Shown: positions 33,936 to 44,958 of the stretch, piece after piece
Position numbering within the stretch: position 1 is the stretch's first letter
Layout: every line of letters starts with the position of its first letter
From: Pseudocitrobacter sp913778145
GTDB taxonomy: Bacteria > Pseudomonadota > Gammaproteobacteria > Enterobacterales > Enterobacteriaceae
DNA length: 64,000 nt
Assembly (NCBI GenBank): GCA_035726825.1
Contig: JALNTX010000003.1
Location: 310,001 to 374,000, forward strand
Direction of reading: 5' to 3'
Translations under genes and position numbers: made by a program
The notes under the pieces: generated by a model
Database searches by the model: none
Seen by the model: only the letters and a program-made list of their open reading frames with translations
Told to the model about the DNA's origin: nothing

Positions 33936-35369
33936 ATGAAAAAACTGACCTTACCGAAAGATTTTTTATGGGGCGGCGCGGTTGCGGCGCATCAGGTTGA
34001 AGGCGGCTGGAATAAAGGCGGCAAAGGCCCGAGCATTTGCGACGTACTGACCGGCGGCGCACACGGCGTACCACGCGAAATCACTCAGGAAGTGGTGCCG
34101 GGGAAATACTACCCGAACCATGAAGCTATCGACTTCCACGGCCATTACAAAGAAGACATCAAACTGTTTGCTGAGATGGGCTTCAAATGTTTCCGTACGT
34201 CTATCGCCTGGACGCGAATCTTCCCGAAAGGCGACGAAACGCAGCCGAATGAAGAAGGCTTAAAATTCTACGACGACATGTTCGATGAACTGCTGAGATA
34301 CAACATCGAACCGGTTATCACCCTCTCCCACTTCGAAATGCCGCTGCACCTGGTACAGGAATACGGCGGCTGGACCAACCGCAAAGTGGTTGATTTCTTT
34401 GTGCGTTTCTCTGAGGTTGTTTTCGAGCGCTACAAGCATAAGGTCAAATACTGGATGACCTTCAACGAAATCAACAACCAGCGCAACTGGCGCGCGCCGC
34501 TGTTCGGTTACTGCTGTTCTGGCGTGGTCTACACCGAGCATGAAAACCCGGAAGAGACCATGTATCAGGTGCTGCATCACCAGTTCGTCGCCAGCGCGCT
34601 GGCGGTGAAAGCGGCGCGTCGCATCAACCCGGAAATGAAAGTCGGCTGCATGCTGGCGATGGTGGCGCTTTATCCGTTCTCCTGCAAACCAGAAGACGTG
34701 ATGTTTGCCCAGGAATCGATGCGTGAACGTTATGTCTTTACCGACGTTCAACTGCGCGGATATTACCCATCCTACGTTCTGAACGAATGGGAACGCCGTG
34801 GCTTCACCATTCAAATGGAAGACGGTGACGACGCCATTCTGCGCGAAGGCACCTGCGACTATCTCGGTTTCAGCTACTACATGACCAACGCGGTTAAAGC
34901 GGAAGGCGGCAGCGGCGATGCTATTTCCGGCTTCGAAGGCAGCGTGCCAAACCCACACGTGAAGGCGTCCGACTGGGGCTGGCAGATTGACCCGGTGGGC
35001 CTGCGTTATTCCCTGTGCGAGCTGTATGAGCGTTACCAGAAACCGCTATTTATTGTCGAAAACGGCTTCGGCGCGTACGACAAAGTGGAAGAAGACGGTA
35101 GCATCAACGATGACTATCGCATCGACTACCTGCGCGCGCACGTGAAAGAGATGATGAAAGCGGTGACCTACGATGGTGTGGATTTAATGGGCTACACGCC
35201 ATGGGGCTGCATCGACTGTGTGTCGTTTACCACCGGCCAATACAGCAAGCGCTACGGCTTTATTTACGTCAACAAGCACGACGACGGCACCGGCGACATG
35301 TCGCGCTCGCGCAAGAAAAGTTTTGCGTGGTACAAAGCAGTGATTGCCAGCAACGGCGAGACGCTTTAA
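33936..35369 (+). CDS. bglA: 6-phospho-beta-glucosidase BglA
   Basis: Splits phosphorylated beta-glucosides such as arbutin 6-phosphate (glycoside hydrolase family 1). From the ATG at 33936 the protein has 477 residues and is nearly co-linear with E. coli BglA (LTLPKDFLWGGAVAAHQVEGGWNKGGKGPSICDVL). The acid/base glutamate is in TFNEIN (Glu178) and the nucleophile in IVENGFG (Glu375). The phosphate-binding end YGFIYVNKHDDGTGDMSRSRKKSFAWY is present. Probably regulated by the neighbouring RpiR-type protein. Confidence 0.96.
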   Translation: MKKLTLPKDFLWGGAVAAHQVEGGWNKGGKGPSICDVLTGGAHGVPREITQEVVPGKYYPNHEAIDFHGHYKEDIKLFAEMGFKCFRTSIAWTRIFPKGDETQPNEEGLKFYDDMFDELLRYNIEPVITLSHFEMPLHLVQEYGGWTNRKVVDFFVRFSEVVFERYKHKVKYWMTFNEINNQRNWRAPLFGYCCSGVVYTEHENPEETMYQVLHHQFVASALAVKAARRINPEMKVGCMLAMVALYPFSCKPEDVMFAQESMRERYVFTDVQLRGYYPSYVLNEWERRGFTIQMEDGDDAILREGTCDYLGFSYYMTNAVKAEGGSGDAISGFEGSVPNPHVKASDWGWQIDPVGLRYSLCELYERYQKPLFIVENGFGAYDKVEEDGSINDDYRIDYLRAHVKEMMKAVTYDGVDLMGYTPWGCIDCVSFTTGQYSKRYGFIYVNKHDDGTGDMSRSRKKSFAWYKAVIASNGETL

Positions 35370-35387
35370 ACATACCCCCTCACCCTG

Positions 35388-35526
35388 CCCTCTCCCTCAG
35401 GGAGAGGGTAAAAACCAGCGCAGTTCTTTAGACCACGCTCGTTCGGTTCTCTCTCCCTGTGGGAGAGGGTAAAAAAACAGCGCAGTTCTTTAGACCCGCT
35501 CGATCGGTTCCCTCTCCCTGTGGGAG
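35388..35526. repeat. Tandem palindromic repeats after bglA
   Basis: Three copies of the CCCTCTCCCT-(GT/CA)-GGGAGAGGG element are spaced about 61 bases apart, with a shared linker (AGCGCAGTTCTTTAGACC). The third copy is cut by the insertion sequence, and its other half continues at 36812. The repeats are of the same kind as those after idi and inside gcvHP. Confidence 0.88.
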
Positions 35527-36811
35527 TGTACGGTCCGGGGACATGGTAGACAGGTGTTCGGGGACATGGTGAACACTTTTTAACATCCTTTACCCATGGA
35601 GATCGACCTTTTCTTCAGGTCGATCTCCCCCACTTTTGTACTGTACCACCACACTTCATAGCAGCCATCCTCCTGCGTCTCCTTCAGCCCGACCCGCTCT
35701 CCCCTAAACGCGTTGCCTGCCTTCAGACTGATACCTTTTATGCTCAGCTTTCCGCTGATATCGACCTTCCTCACCATCACCCCTTCATCATATTCCGGTG
35801 GCGTAATGCTGTCGCTGTACTGCCTTGCAGACGGCTGATACCGCGAGGCCGGAACGGCCATACCCAGTGCTTCATGGGGCCGTTCAAGGTTATACACAGT
35901 ACGCCAGTGGTCGAAAGCACGCTGCAGCTCACCGCTGTCTGTGAACCACTTACCCTGCAGTACTTCCGCCTTCAGGCTGCGATGAAAACGTTCCAGCTTG
36001 CCCTGTGTCTGCGGATGATATGGCCGGGAATGCCCCACCCGGATACCCTGGCGCATCAGCCACAGCTCAAGTGCCGTCCAGGTGCCGGTGGTGTCGCCCC
36101 ACGGTGAACTGTTGTCCATCGTCATCCGGTCTGGCAGCCCGTAGCGTTCAAACACGCTGACCAGTTGCTGCTGCACGGTCTCACGGCGTTCATCGGTGCA
36201 GGGGGCCAGACACAGGGAGAAACGGGAGTGGTCATCCAGCAGGGTGAGCGGATGGCAGCGGCCCCCGCCGAAGGGAAAGTGGCCCTTAAAATCCATCTGC
36301 CAGAGCCGGTTCGGCGCGTCATGTTCGAACCGTCCTGTGGCCGGAATGCCTGGCGCCGTACCCGGCAGCAGACCGTGACGGGCCATCAGGTTATGGACGG
36401 TGCTGAAGGCGGGCATACGGTGTCCCTGGTCTTCGAGCCAGCGCTTTATCTTGCGTGCGCCCCAGCGCTCATGACGGGCATGGGCGATGCGCAGCAGGTC
36501 AGTGATATCATCCGGAGAACGGTTGGGAGAGTGATGAGGTATGCGGGGACGGTCCAGAAGACCGGATGGGCCTTCCTCAGCCCAGCGACGAAGCCACTTG
36601 TAACCGGTGGCGGGAGAAATGCCGTAGTGACGGCAGAGGGAACGGATGTTCGCCCCGTCTTGTGAGGCGAACAGAACAAACTCGGAACGTAATGACATGG
36701 TATCTCTCGCATCCCAGGGCATAAGCGACTCCATAAACGGGTTCTTATGCCTTAGTTGTAAGTGTCTACCATGTCCCCGAACAAGTGTTAACTATGTCCC
36801 CGGACTGTACA
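35527..36811. mobile_element. Complete IS481-family insertion sequence
   Basis: A 1285-base element with matching inverted ends, TGTACGGTCCGGGGACAT on the left and TGTACAGTCCGGGGACAT on the right (complement), each followed by a second GGGGACATGGT subterminal motif. It is flanked by a 5-base direct repeat GGGAG (35522-35526 and 36812-36816). The target was a dispersed palindromic repeat between bglA and ygfF. One intact transposase gene is inside, and the clean ends suggest a recent insertion. Confidence 0.92.
35580..36734 (-). CDS. IS481-family DDE transposase
   Basis: A 384-residue transposase with an N-terminal helix-turn-helix region (about 15-70, FVLFASQDGANIRSLCRHYGISPATGYKWLRRWAEEGP) and an rve integrase core (about 135-300) with the catalytic Asp in WQMDFKGHF, the second Asp in MTMDNSSPWG and the Glu in QGKLERFHRSLKAEV. 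No frame break is seen, so it is likely active. An in-frame ATG 12 codons in (MSLRSEFV) could be the true start. Confidence 0.92.
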   Translation of the reverse strand: MESLMPWDARDTMSLRSEFVLFASQDGANIRSLCRHYGISPATGYKWLRRWAEEGPSGLLDRPRIPHHSPNRSPDDITDLLRIAHARHERWGARKIKRWLEDQGHRMPAFSTVHNLMARHGLLPGTAPGIPATGRFEHDAPNRLWQMDFKGHFPFGGGRCHPLTLLDDHSRFSLCLAPCTDERRETVQQQLVSVFERYGLPDRMTMDNSSPWGDTTGTWTALELWLMRQGIRVGHSRPYHPQTQGKLERFHRSLKAEVLQGKWFTDSGELQRAFDHWRTVYNLERPHEALGMAVPASRYQPSARQYSDSITPPEYDEGVMVRKVDISGKLSIKGISLKAGNAFRGERVGLKETQEDGCYEVWWYSTKVGEIDLKKRSISMGKGC

Positions 36812-36848
36812 GGGAGAGGGTTAGGGTGAGGGAGGGAAACAAAACACG

Positions 36849-37592
36849 TTACTTCCCACCCGCCAGCTCGAGGAAACTCCCCGTCACATAAGACGCTTTA
36901 TCGCTTAACAGCCAGGCAATCGCCTGCGCGACCTCTTCCGGCTGGCCACCTCGCTGCATCGGCAGCGCCGATTTCACCCGATCAACCCGCCCCGGCTCGC
37001 CGCCATCGGCGTGCATTTCGGTGTAGATAAACCCTGGCCTCACGCCGTTTACCCGAATCCCCTGCGCCGCGACTTCCAGTGCCAGCCCGGTGGTTAAGGT
37101 ATCCACTGCCCCTTTCGACGCCGCATAATCCACATATTCGCCCGGCGCGCCCAACCGCGCCGCCGCAGAAGAGACGTTCACAATCGCCCCGCCCACGCCG
37201 CCGTGCTGATGCGCCATCCGTTTAACCGCTTCGCGACAGCAGAGGAGAAATCCCGTCACGTTGGTCGCCAGCACGCGGTTGATGCGGTCTGCCGTCAGCG
37301 CTTCCACGCGGCTTTGCTGAAACAAAATGCCCGCGTTGTTCACCAGCGCCACCAGCGGCTGATTGTGTTTATCAATGGCCTCAAACATCGCCACTACCTG
37401 CGATTCATCGCTGATGTCAGCACGCAGGGCGAAAGCCTCGCCACCGGCTTCGGTTATCTCACGCACCACGTCGGCTGCCGCCTGCACGTTATGCCGATAG
37501 TTCACGGCAACGCTATACCCTTCCTGCGCCAGCTGCAGCGCGGTAGCTCTGCCAATTCCGCGGCTCGCGCCGGTGACCAGTGCAATTCCCAT
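36849..37592 (-). CDS. ygfF: SDR-family oxidoreductase YgfF
   Basis: A 247-residue classical short-chain dehydrogenase starting at the ATG at 37592 after GGGAGAC. The cofactor loop is TGASRGIG (about 7-14), NNAG is at about 86-89, the catalytic Ser is in NVSSAAARLGAP and YAASK holds the Tyr and Lys. It matches E. coli YgfF, of unknown substrate. The IS481-family element lies just beyond its 3' end and does not break it. It sits 57 bases from the gcvP stop on the same strand. Confidence 0.93.
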   Translation of the reverse strand: MGIALVTGASRGIGRATALQLAQEGYSVAVNYRHNVQAAADVVREITEAGGEAFALRADISDESQVVAMFEAIDKHNQPLVALVNNAGILFQQSRVEALTADRINRVLATNVTGFLLCCREAVKRMAHQHGGVGGAIVNVSSAAARLGAPGEYVDYAASKGAVDTLTTGLALEVAAQGIRVNGVRPGFIYTEMHADGGEPGRVDRVKSALPMQRGGQPEEVAQAIAWLLSDKASYVTGSFLELAGGK

Positions 37593-37649
37593 AAATGTCT
37601 CCCATAAGAAAGGGCGCCGAAGCGCCCTTAACAGCATAGCCGAATAAAC

Positions 37650-40523
<2,874 letters not shown>

Positions 40524-40561
40524 GAGCGATGGTTCCTGAAACGTGCGGTGATTTTAGAATG

Positions 40562-40638
40562 CCCTCTCCCCTGGGGAGAGGGTTAGAGAGAGGGGCACAT
40601 TGGCACCCTCACCCCGGCCCTCTCCCTGAGGGAGAGGG
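40562..40638. repeat. Two palindromic repeats in the gcvH-gcvP spacer
   Basis: CCCTCTCCCC-TGGGGAGAGGG (40562-40582) and CCCTCTCCCT-GAGGGAGAGGG (40618-40638) are two copies of the dispersed element seen after idi and bglA. Lying inside an operon, they could form RNA hairpins that lower read-through into gcvP or protect the upstream message. Confidence 0.88.
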
Positions 40639-40648
40639 AGAAAAACGG

Positions 40649-41038
40649 TTACTCGTCTTCCAGTAATGCTGCATACGCCGTCGCATCCAGCAGCGCGGCA
40701 ACTTCCGCTTCGTCGCTGGCTTTGATTTTGAAGATCCACCCGCCCGCGTACGGTTCGCTGTTGACCAGCTCCGGCGAGTCGCTCAGTTCATCATTAACCG
40801 CGACGATTTCACCACTGATTGGCGCGTAGATGTCAGACGCCGCTTTAACGGATTCCGCTACCGCGCAGTCATCGCCTGCGGCAACGGTCGCGCCGACGTC
40901 GGGCAGATCAACAAACACCATATCGCCCAGTAATTCCTGCGCGTGTTCAGTGATGCCCACGGTGTAAGAGCCATCAGCTTCTTTACGCAGCCATTCGTGT
41001 TCTTTGCTGTATTTCAGTTCTGCTGGTACGTTGCTCAT
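40649..41038 (-). CDS. gcvH: Glycine cleavage system H protein
   Basis: The 129-residue lipoyl carrier of the glycine-cleavage complex. The lipoylated lysine lies in ESVKAASD at residue 65 counting the start Met (Lys64 of the mature protein). The rest (KYSKEHEWLRKEADGSYTVGITEHAQELLGDMVFVDLP) is as in E. coli. Starts 26 bases after gcvT. Confidence 0.98.
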   Translation of the reverse strand: MSNVPAELKYSKEHEWLRKEADGSYTVGITEHAQELLGDMVFVDLPDVGATVAAGDDCAVAESVKAASDIYAPISGEIVAVNDELSDSPELVNSEPYAGGWIFKIKASDEAEVAALLDATAYAALLEDE

Positions 41039-41064
41039 TAAAAAATCTCCAGAAAAGGGGGGAA

Positions 41065-42159
41065 TTACGCGACGGCTTTGCCGTTACGCACAAAAACAGG
41101 TTTGGTGACTTTTACCGGCATTTCACGGTTACGGATCTGCACGATGGCCGTCTCACCAATGCCTTCCGGCACGCGTGCCAGCGCAATACTGTGACCGAGC
41201 GTCGGGGAGAATGTCCCACTGGTGATCACGCCTTCCAGCGCGTTGCCGTGAGCGTCGGTGAAACGCACCGGCAGTTCGCCACGCAGCACGCCTTTTTCGG
41301 TCATCACCAGGCCAACCAGTTGTTCGGTGCCTTTTTCACGCTGCATCTTCAGCGCTTCACGACCGATAAAGTCGCGGTCGGCAGGTTCCCAGGCAATGGT
41401 CCAGCCCATGTTGGCCGCCAGCGGAGAGATACCTTCATCCATCTCCTGGCCGTATAAATTCATCCCGGCTTCCAGACGCAGCGTATCGCGCGCGCCCAGA
41501 CCACACGGTTTTACACCCGCTTCAACCAGCGCGCGCCAAAAATCGGCGGCTTTCTCGCGCGGCATCGCAATTTCGTATCCTGCTTCACCGGTATAGCCAG
41601 TGGTGGCTACAAACAAATCGCCGGTCTGTACACCAAAGAACGGCTTCATGCCCTCAACGGCTTTACGCTGTTCATCGCTAAACAGGGTTTCGGCTTTCGC
41701 TTTGGCATTTGGCCCCTGCACCGCAATCAGCGACAAGTCGTCACGAACGGTGATTTCAATGGCAAAAGGTTCAGCGTGTTGGGTGATCCAGGAGAGGTCT
41801 TTTTCGCGGGTGGCGGAGTTTACAACGAGGCGGAAATAATCTTCGGTGAGGTAGTAGACGATAAGGTCGTCAATCACGCCGCCCGAGGCATTTAGCATGC
41901 CGCTGTAAAGGGCTTTGCCGGGTTTCGTCAGTTTGGCAACGTCGTTTGCCAGAAGATAGCGCAGAAACTCGCGGGTGCGGCTGCCGTGCAGGTCGACGAT
42001 GGTCATGTGCGACACATCAAACATCCCGGCATCGGTACGCACCGCGTGGTGCTCGTCAATTTGCGAGCCGTAATGCAGCGGCATCATCCAGCCGTGGAAA
42101 TCCACCATGCGTGCGCCGCACTGAACGTGTTGATCATACAAAGGCGTTTGTTGTGCCAT
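41065..42159 (-). CDS. gcvT: Glycine cleavage system T protein (aminomethyltransferase)
   Basis: Transfers the methylene group from lipoyl-GcvH to tetrahydrofolate. The ATG at 42159 begins MAQQTPLYDQHVQCGARMVDFHGWMMPLHYGSQ, giving 364 residues as in E. coli; an in-frame upstream extension is not conserved. The catalytic Asp lies in MFDVSHMTIVDLHG, and LAANMGWTI and GLGARDTLRLEAGMNLYGQEMDE are present. First gene of gcvTHP, with a long control region upstream. Confidence 0.98.
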   Translation of the reverse strand: MAQQTPLYDQHVQCGARMVDFHGWMMPLHYGSQIDEHHAVRTDAGMFDVSHMTIVDLHGSRTREFLRYLLANDVAKLTKPGKALYSGMLNASGGVIDDLIVYYLTEDYFRLVVNSATREKDLSWITQHAEPFAIEITVRDDLSLIAVQGPNAKAKAETLFSDEQRKAVEGMKPFFGVQTGDLFVATTGYTGEAGYEIAMPREKAADFWRALVEAGVKPCGLGARDTLRLEAGMNLYGQEMDEGISPLAANMGWTIAWEPADRDFIGREALKMQREKGTEQLVGLVMTEKGVLRGELPVRFTDAHGNALEGVITSGTFSPTLGHSIALARVPEGIGETAIVQIRNREMPVKVTKPVFVRNGKAVA

Positions 42160-42235
42160 CTTGTCCTCGTTGAGTAAGCAAAGCCAACCACTTTCCATTA
42201 CAAAAACCCGGCGTCGACACCGCGAACAGGCCCCG

Positions 42236-42251
42236 ACGCAAACGTTCTCTT
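42236..42251. promoter_or_regulatory. PurR-type operator upstream of gcvT
   Basis: ACGCAAACGTTCTCTT matches the PurR consensus ACGCAAACGTTTTCGT at 14 of 16 positions and lies 77 bases before gcvT. PurR represses gcvTHP in E. coli, so this site fits known biology. Confidence 0.7.
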
Positions 42252-42469
42252 TTGCCTGAACTTACCACCGAAATCGGCGGTAAACCATAAGCAAAGATGG
42301 GTCATCAGATTAGCTTATGGTCAAAATCAGCCAAAAAGCTTACAGAGTTATTCGCTATAAAAATGCGAATAGCACCACATATAATTAACATTCATGCGCA
42401 AGCATTTAGCATAAAACCATATTTAGTGCGGAAAACGAGGCGTGTTTTTCGTTATCTCAAAAACGCTGA

Positions 42470-42484
42470 ATTAGAAAAACTAAT
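42470..42484. promoter_or_regulatory. GcvA-type ATTAG/CTAAT dyad in the gcv control region
   Basis: ATTAG-AAAAA-CTAAT is a perfect dyad, and further ATTAG motifs lie at 42309-42313 and 42502-42506. CTAAT is the core of GcvA sites in E. coli, where distant upstream boxes activate gcvTHP. The surrounding 42260-42530 stretch is AT-rich, as expected for Lrp-dependent bending, and carries no gene. Confidence 0.5.
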
Positions 42485-42567
42485 GCGAAAAAAGGCGTGA
42501 AATTAGAATATTTCAAACGAGAGGAACATTCTCCCGACAGAGCGCCGGGAGAAGAAGTGTGACGCAG

Positions 42568-43770
42568 TTAACGAAGCCACTCCGGGAGGTCATTCAGCCC
42601 CATGGCCTGACGAATCAATTGCGGTTTAACTCCGGGCAGAGTATCCGCCAGTTTCAGGCCGATATCGCGCAGCAGTTTTTTCGCCGGGTTCTCCCCGGCG
42701 AAAAGCTCGCGAAAGCCCTGCATACCGGCAAGCATCATCGCCGCGCTGTGTTTACGGCTGCGTTCATAGCGGCGCAGATAAAAATGCTGGCCGATATCTT
42801 TGCCCTGCGCGTGCAGACGACGCACTTCATCAATCAGTTCCGCCGCATCCATAAAGCCCAGGTTAACGCCCTGCCCGGCCAGCGGATGAATGGTATGCGC
42901 CGCATCGCCGACTAACGCCAGACGGTGTGCCGCGAATTGACGCGCGTAACGCCCGGTCAGCGGATAAACCTGACGCTCGCTCTCAAGCGCACACAAACCG
43001 AGGCGATTATCGAAAGCGATGTTGAGCGCTTTGGTAAAAGTAGGCTCATCGGCCTGCTGCATCCGTTCAGCTTCCTGCGGCGACAGCGACCAGACAATTG
43101 AGCAAAGATGTGGGTCAGAAAGCGGCAGGAAAGCCAGAATGCCTTCGCCATGGAAGGCCTGACGGGCGATGGCATCATGCGGTTCCTCGGTGCGAATGGT
43201 CGCCACCAGCGCGTGATGTTTATAATCCCAGAAGGTTAACGGGATATCCGCTTTATTACGCAGCCAGGAGTTTGCGCCATCGGCACCCACCACCAGACGC
43301 GCCGTTAGCATTGCGCCATCTTTCAGCGTCAGAAACGCGTCGTTCTCGCCCCAGGCAACCTGCTGAAGTTCAGCGGGAGCGAGTAAGGTAATATCCTGAC
43401 AACGCTGTGCTTTTTCCCACAGCACATTGTGAATTACCGCGTTCTCAACGATATGGCCGAGATGACCGTAGCCCAGGCTTTTATCATCAAAGGCGATGCG
43501 CCCGAAGCTGTCTTTATCCCACACTTCCATGCCGTGATAGCGGCTGGCGCGATGGGCAAGAATCGCGGACCATACATCCAGCTTTGTCAGTAATTTTTCG
43601 CTGCCGGCATTGATTGCCGACACACGCAACGCCGGGGGCGCATCCGCCGCCAGCGGCTGGGGCAACGCTTGTTCGAGCACCGCGACGCGCAGCCCGCTGC
43701 CCTGTAAACCACAGGCAACCGCCAGGCCCACCATTCCACCGCCAACGATAGCGACATCTACACTTTGCAC
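42568..43770 (-). CDS. ubiI: 2-octaprenylphenol hydroxylase UbiI (VisC)
   Basis: An FAD monooxygenase that adds the C5 hydroxyl in ubiquinone synthesis; 400 residues. It has the dinucleotide fold VDVAIVGGGMVGLAVACGL at the start, the DG motif VVGADGANSWLRNKA (about 160-175) and the GD motif LVGDAAHTIHPLAGQGVNLGFMDA (about 285-310). Ends the operon ygfB-pepP-ubiH-ubiI and starts nine bases after ubiH. Confidence 0.97.
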   Translation of the reverse strand: MQSVDVAIVGGGMVGLAVACGLQGSGLRVAVLEQALPQPLAADAPPALRVSAINAGSEKLLTKLDVWSAILAHRASRYHGMEVWDKDSFGRIAFDDKSLGYGHLGHIVENAVIHNVLWEKAQRCQDITLLAPAELQQVAWGENDAFLTLKDGAMLTARLVVGADGANSWLRNKADIPLTFWDYKHHALVATIRTEEPHDAIARQAFHGEGILAFLPLSDPHLCSIVWSLSPQEAERMQQADEPTFTKALNIAFDNRLGLCALESERQVYPLTGRYARQFAAHRLALVGDAAHTIHPLAGQGVNLGFMDAAELIDEVRRLHAQGKDIGQHFYLRRYERSRKHSAAMMLAGMQGFRELFAGENPAKKLLRDIGLKLADTLPGVKPQLIRQAMGLNDLPEWLR

Positions 43771-43779
43771 ATTGACTCC

Positions 43780-44958
43780 TTAACGGGCTACCCAGCCCAG
43801 CGTACGCTGCGCCAGCACATCGCGTGCCGGGGTAAATAATTCCATCGCCATTAAACCAACATTGCGCCCGACAACCAGCGGGGCCCAACGGTTGGCAAAC
43901 AGATGCACTAACCCATCGGTCACACCGATAGTGGCGGCTTTATCATCCGCGCGCTGCCGTTGATAGCGGCATAACAGCCCATAGCTGCCGATGTCCTGAC
44001 CCGCGTCGTGCGCCTGCGCCAGCAGTTCCGCCAGCGACATCACATCGCGCAGGCCAAGGTTAAAGCCCTGCCCGGCAATCGGATGTAGCGTCTGTGCGGC
44101 ATTGCCAACAAGCGCCAGACGGTGTGATACCGCCCGCGTCGCCGTGGTGAGCGACAACGGGTACGCACTACGTGCGCCAGCCTGCGTGATACGCCCCAGG
44201 CGCCAGCCAAACGCCTGCTGAAGCTCATTGCAGAAACGTTCGTCCGACCAGCCCATCACCTCGTCACGATTCTCCAGCGCATGGCACCACACCAGCGAGC
44301 AGCGCCCTTGTGACATCGGCAGCATCGCCAGCGGGCCATTCGCGGTGAAACGTTCAAATGCGCGCCCCTCATGCGGCACGGCGGTGGTGACGTTGGCGAT
44401 AACGGCAAGCTGTTGATACGGTTCTTGTTGCCAGCTAATGCCACACTGTTCGCCCAGCGCCGAGCGGGAACCGTCTGCGGCTACCAGCATCTGCCCGTTG
44501 ATCGTCTCGCCACTTTCAAGCGTGACGCTCACGGCATCCTGGGTGCGATTCACGCTGGCAACGCGCGCCGGGCAATGCAACGTCACGCCGGGGGCTTTAC
44601 GCAGCAGCGCGAAAAGGCGTTGCCCGACATCATGCAGTTCCACCACGTTACCGAGTGCTGGCAAGCGATAATCTTTTGCTTCCAGCGTGACAAACCCGGC
44701 ATGACCGCGATCGCTGACGTGAACGGTTTGAATTGCCGTCGCACAGTTCGATATCGCCTGCCAGATACCGACTTTCGCCAGTTGCTGACAGGTGCCCGCC
44801 GCCAGCGCAATCGCTCTGGCATCAAAACCCGGATGTTGCAGAGAATCGACTTCCGCCGCTTCAATCAGATGCACGGGCAATCGCCCGCCGGTCATTTGCG
44901 ATACCGCCAGCGCAAGCGTCGCGCCGGTCATCCCACCACCGACAATAATCAGGCTCAT
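43780..44958 (-). CDS. ubiH: 2-octaprenyl-6-methoxyphenol hydroxylase UbiH
   Basis: An FAD monooxygenase of the same fold as UbiI, acting at C1 in ubiquinone synthesis; 392 residues. Motifs: SLIIVGGGMTGATLALAVSQM, VAADGSRSALGEQCGI and LVGNAAQTLHPIAGQGFNLGLRDV, where Asn replaces the usual Asp of the GD motif, as also seen in E. coli UbiH. The start ATG overlaps the pepP stop by four bases, so translation is coupled. Confidence 0.97.
   Translation of the reverse strand: MSLIIVGGGMTGATLALAVSQMTGGRLPVHLIEAAEVDSLQHPGFDARAIALAAGTCQQLAKVGIWQAISNCATAIQTVHVSDRGHAGFVTLEAKDYRLPALGNVVELHDVGQRLFALLRKAPGVTLHCPARVASVNRTQDAVSVTLESGETINGQMLVAADGSRSALGEQCGISWQQEPYQQLAVIANVTTAVPHEGRAFERFTANGPLAMLPMSQGRCSLVWCHALENRDEVMGWSDERFCNELQQAFGWRLGRITQAGARSAYPLSLTTATRAVSHRLALVGNAAQTLHPIAGQGFNLGLRDVMSLAELLAQAHDAGQDIGSYGLLCRYQRQRADDKAATIGVTDGLVHLFANRWAPLVVGRNVGLMAMELFTPARDVLAQRTLGWVAR

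Noticed and set aside
35388..35526. Evenly spaced repeats after bglA considered as a CRISPR array
   Set aside because: The repeats are near-palindromic, the linkers are alike rather than unique, and the same element is dispersed singly across the window.
42297..42500. A 67-codon frame in the gcv control region
   Set aside because: It lies in AT-rich regulatory DNA with GcvA-like boxes and has no family features or ribosome site.
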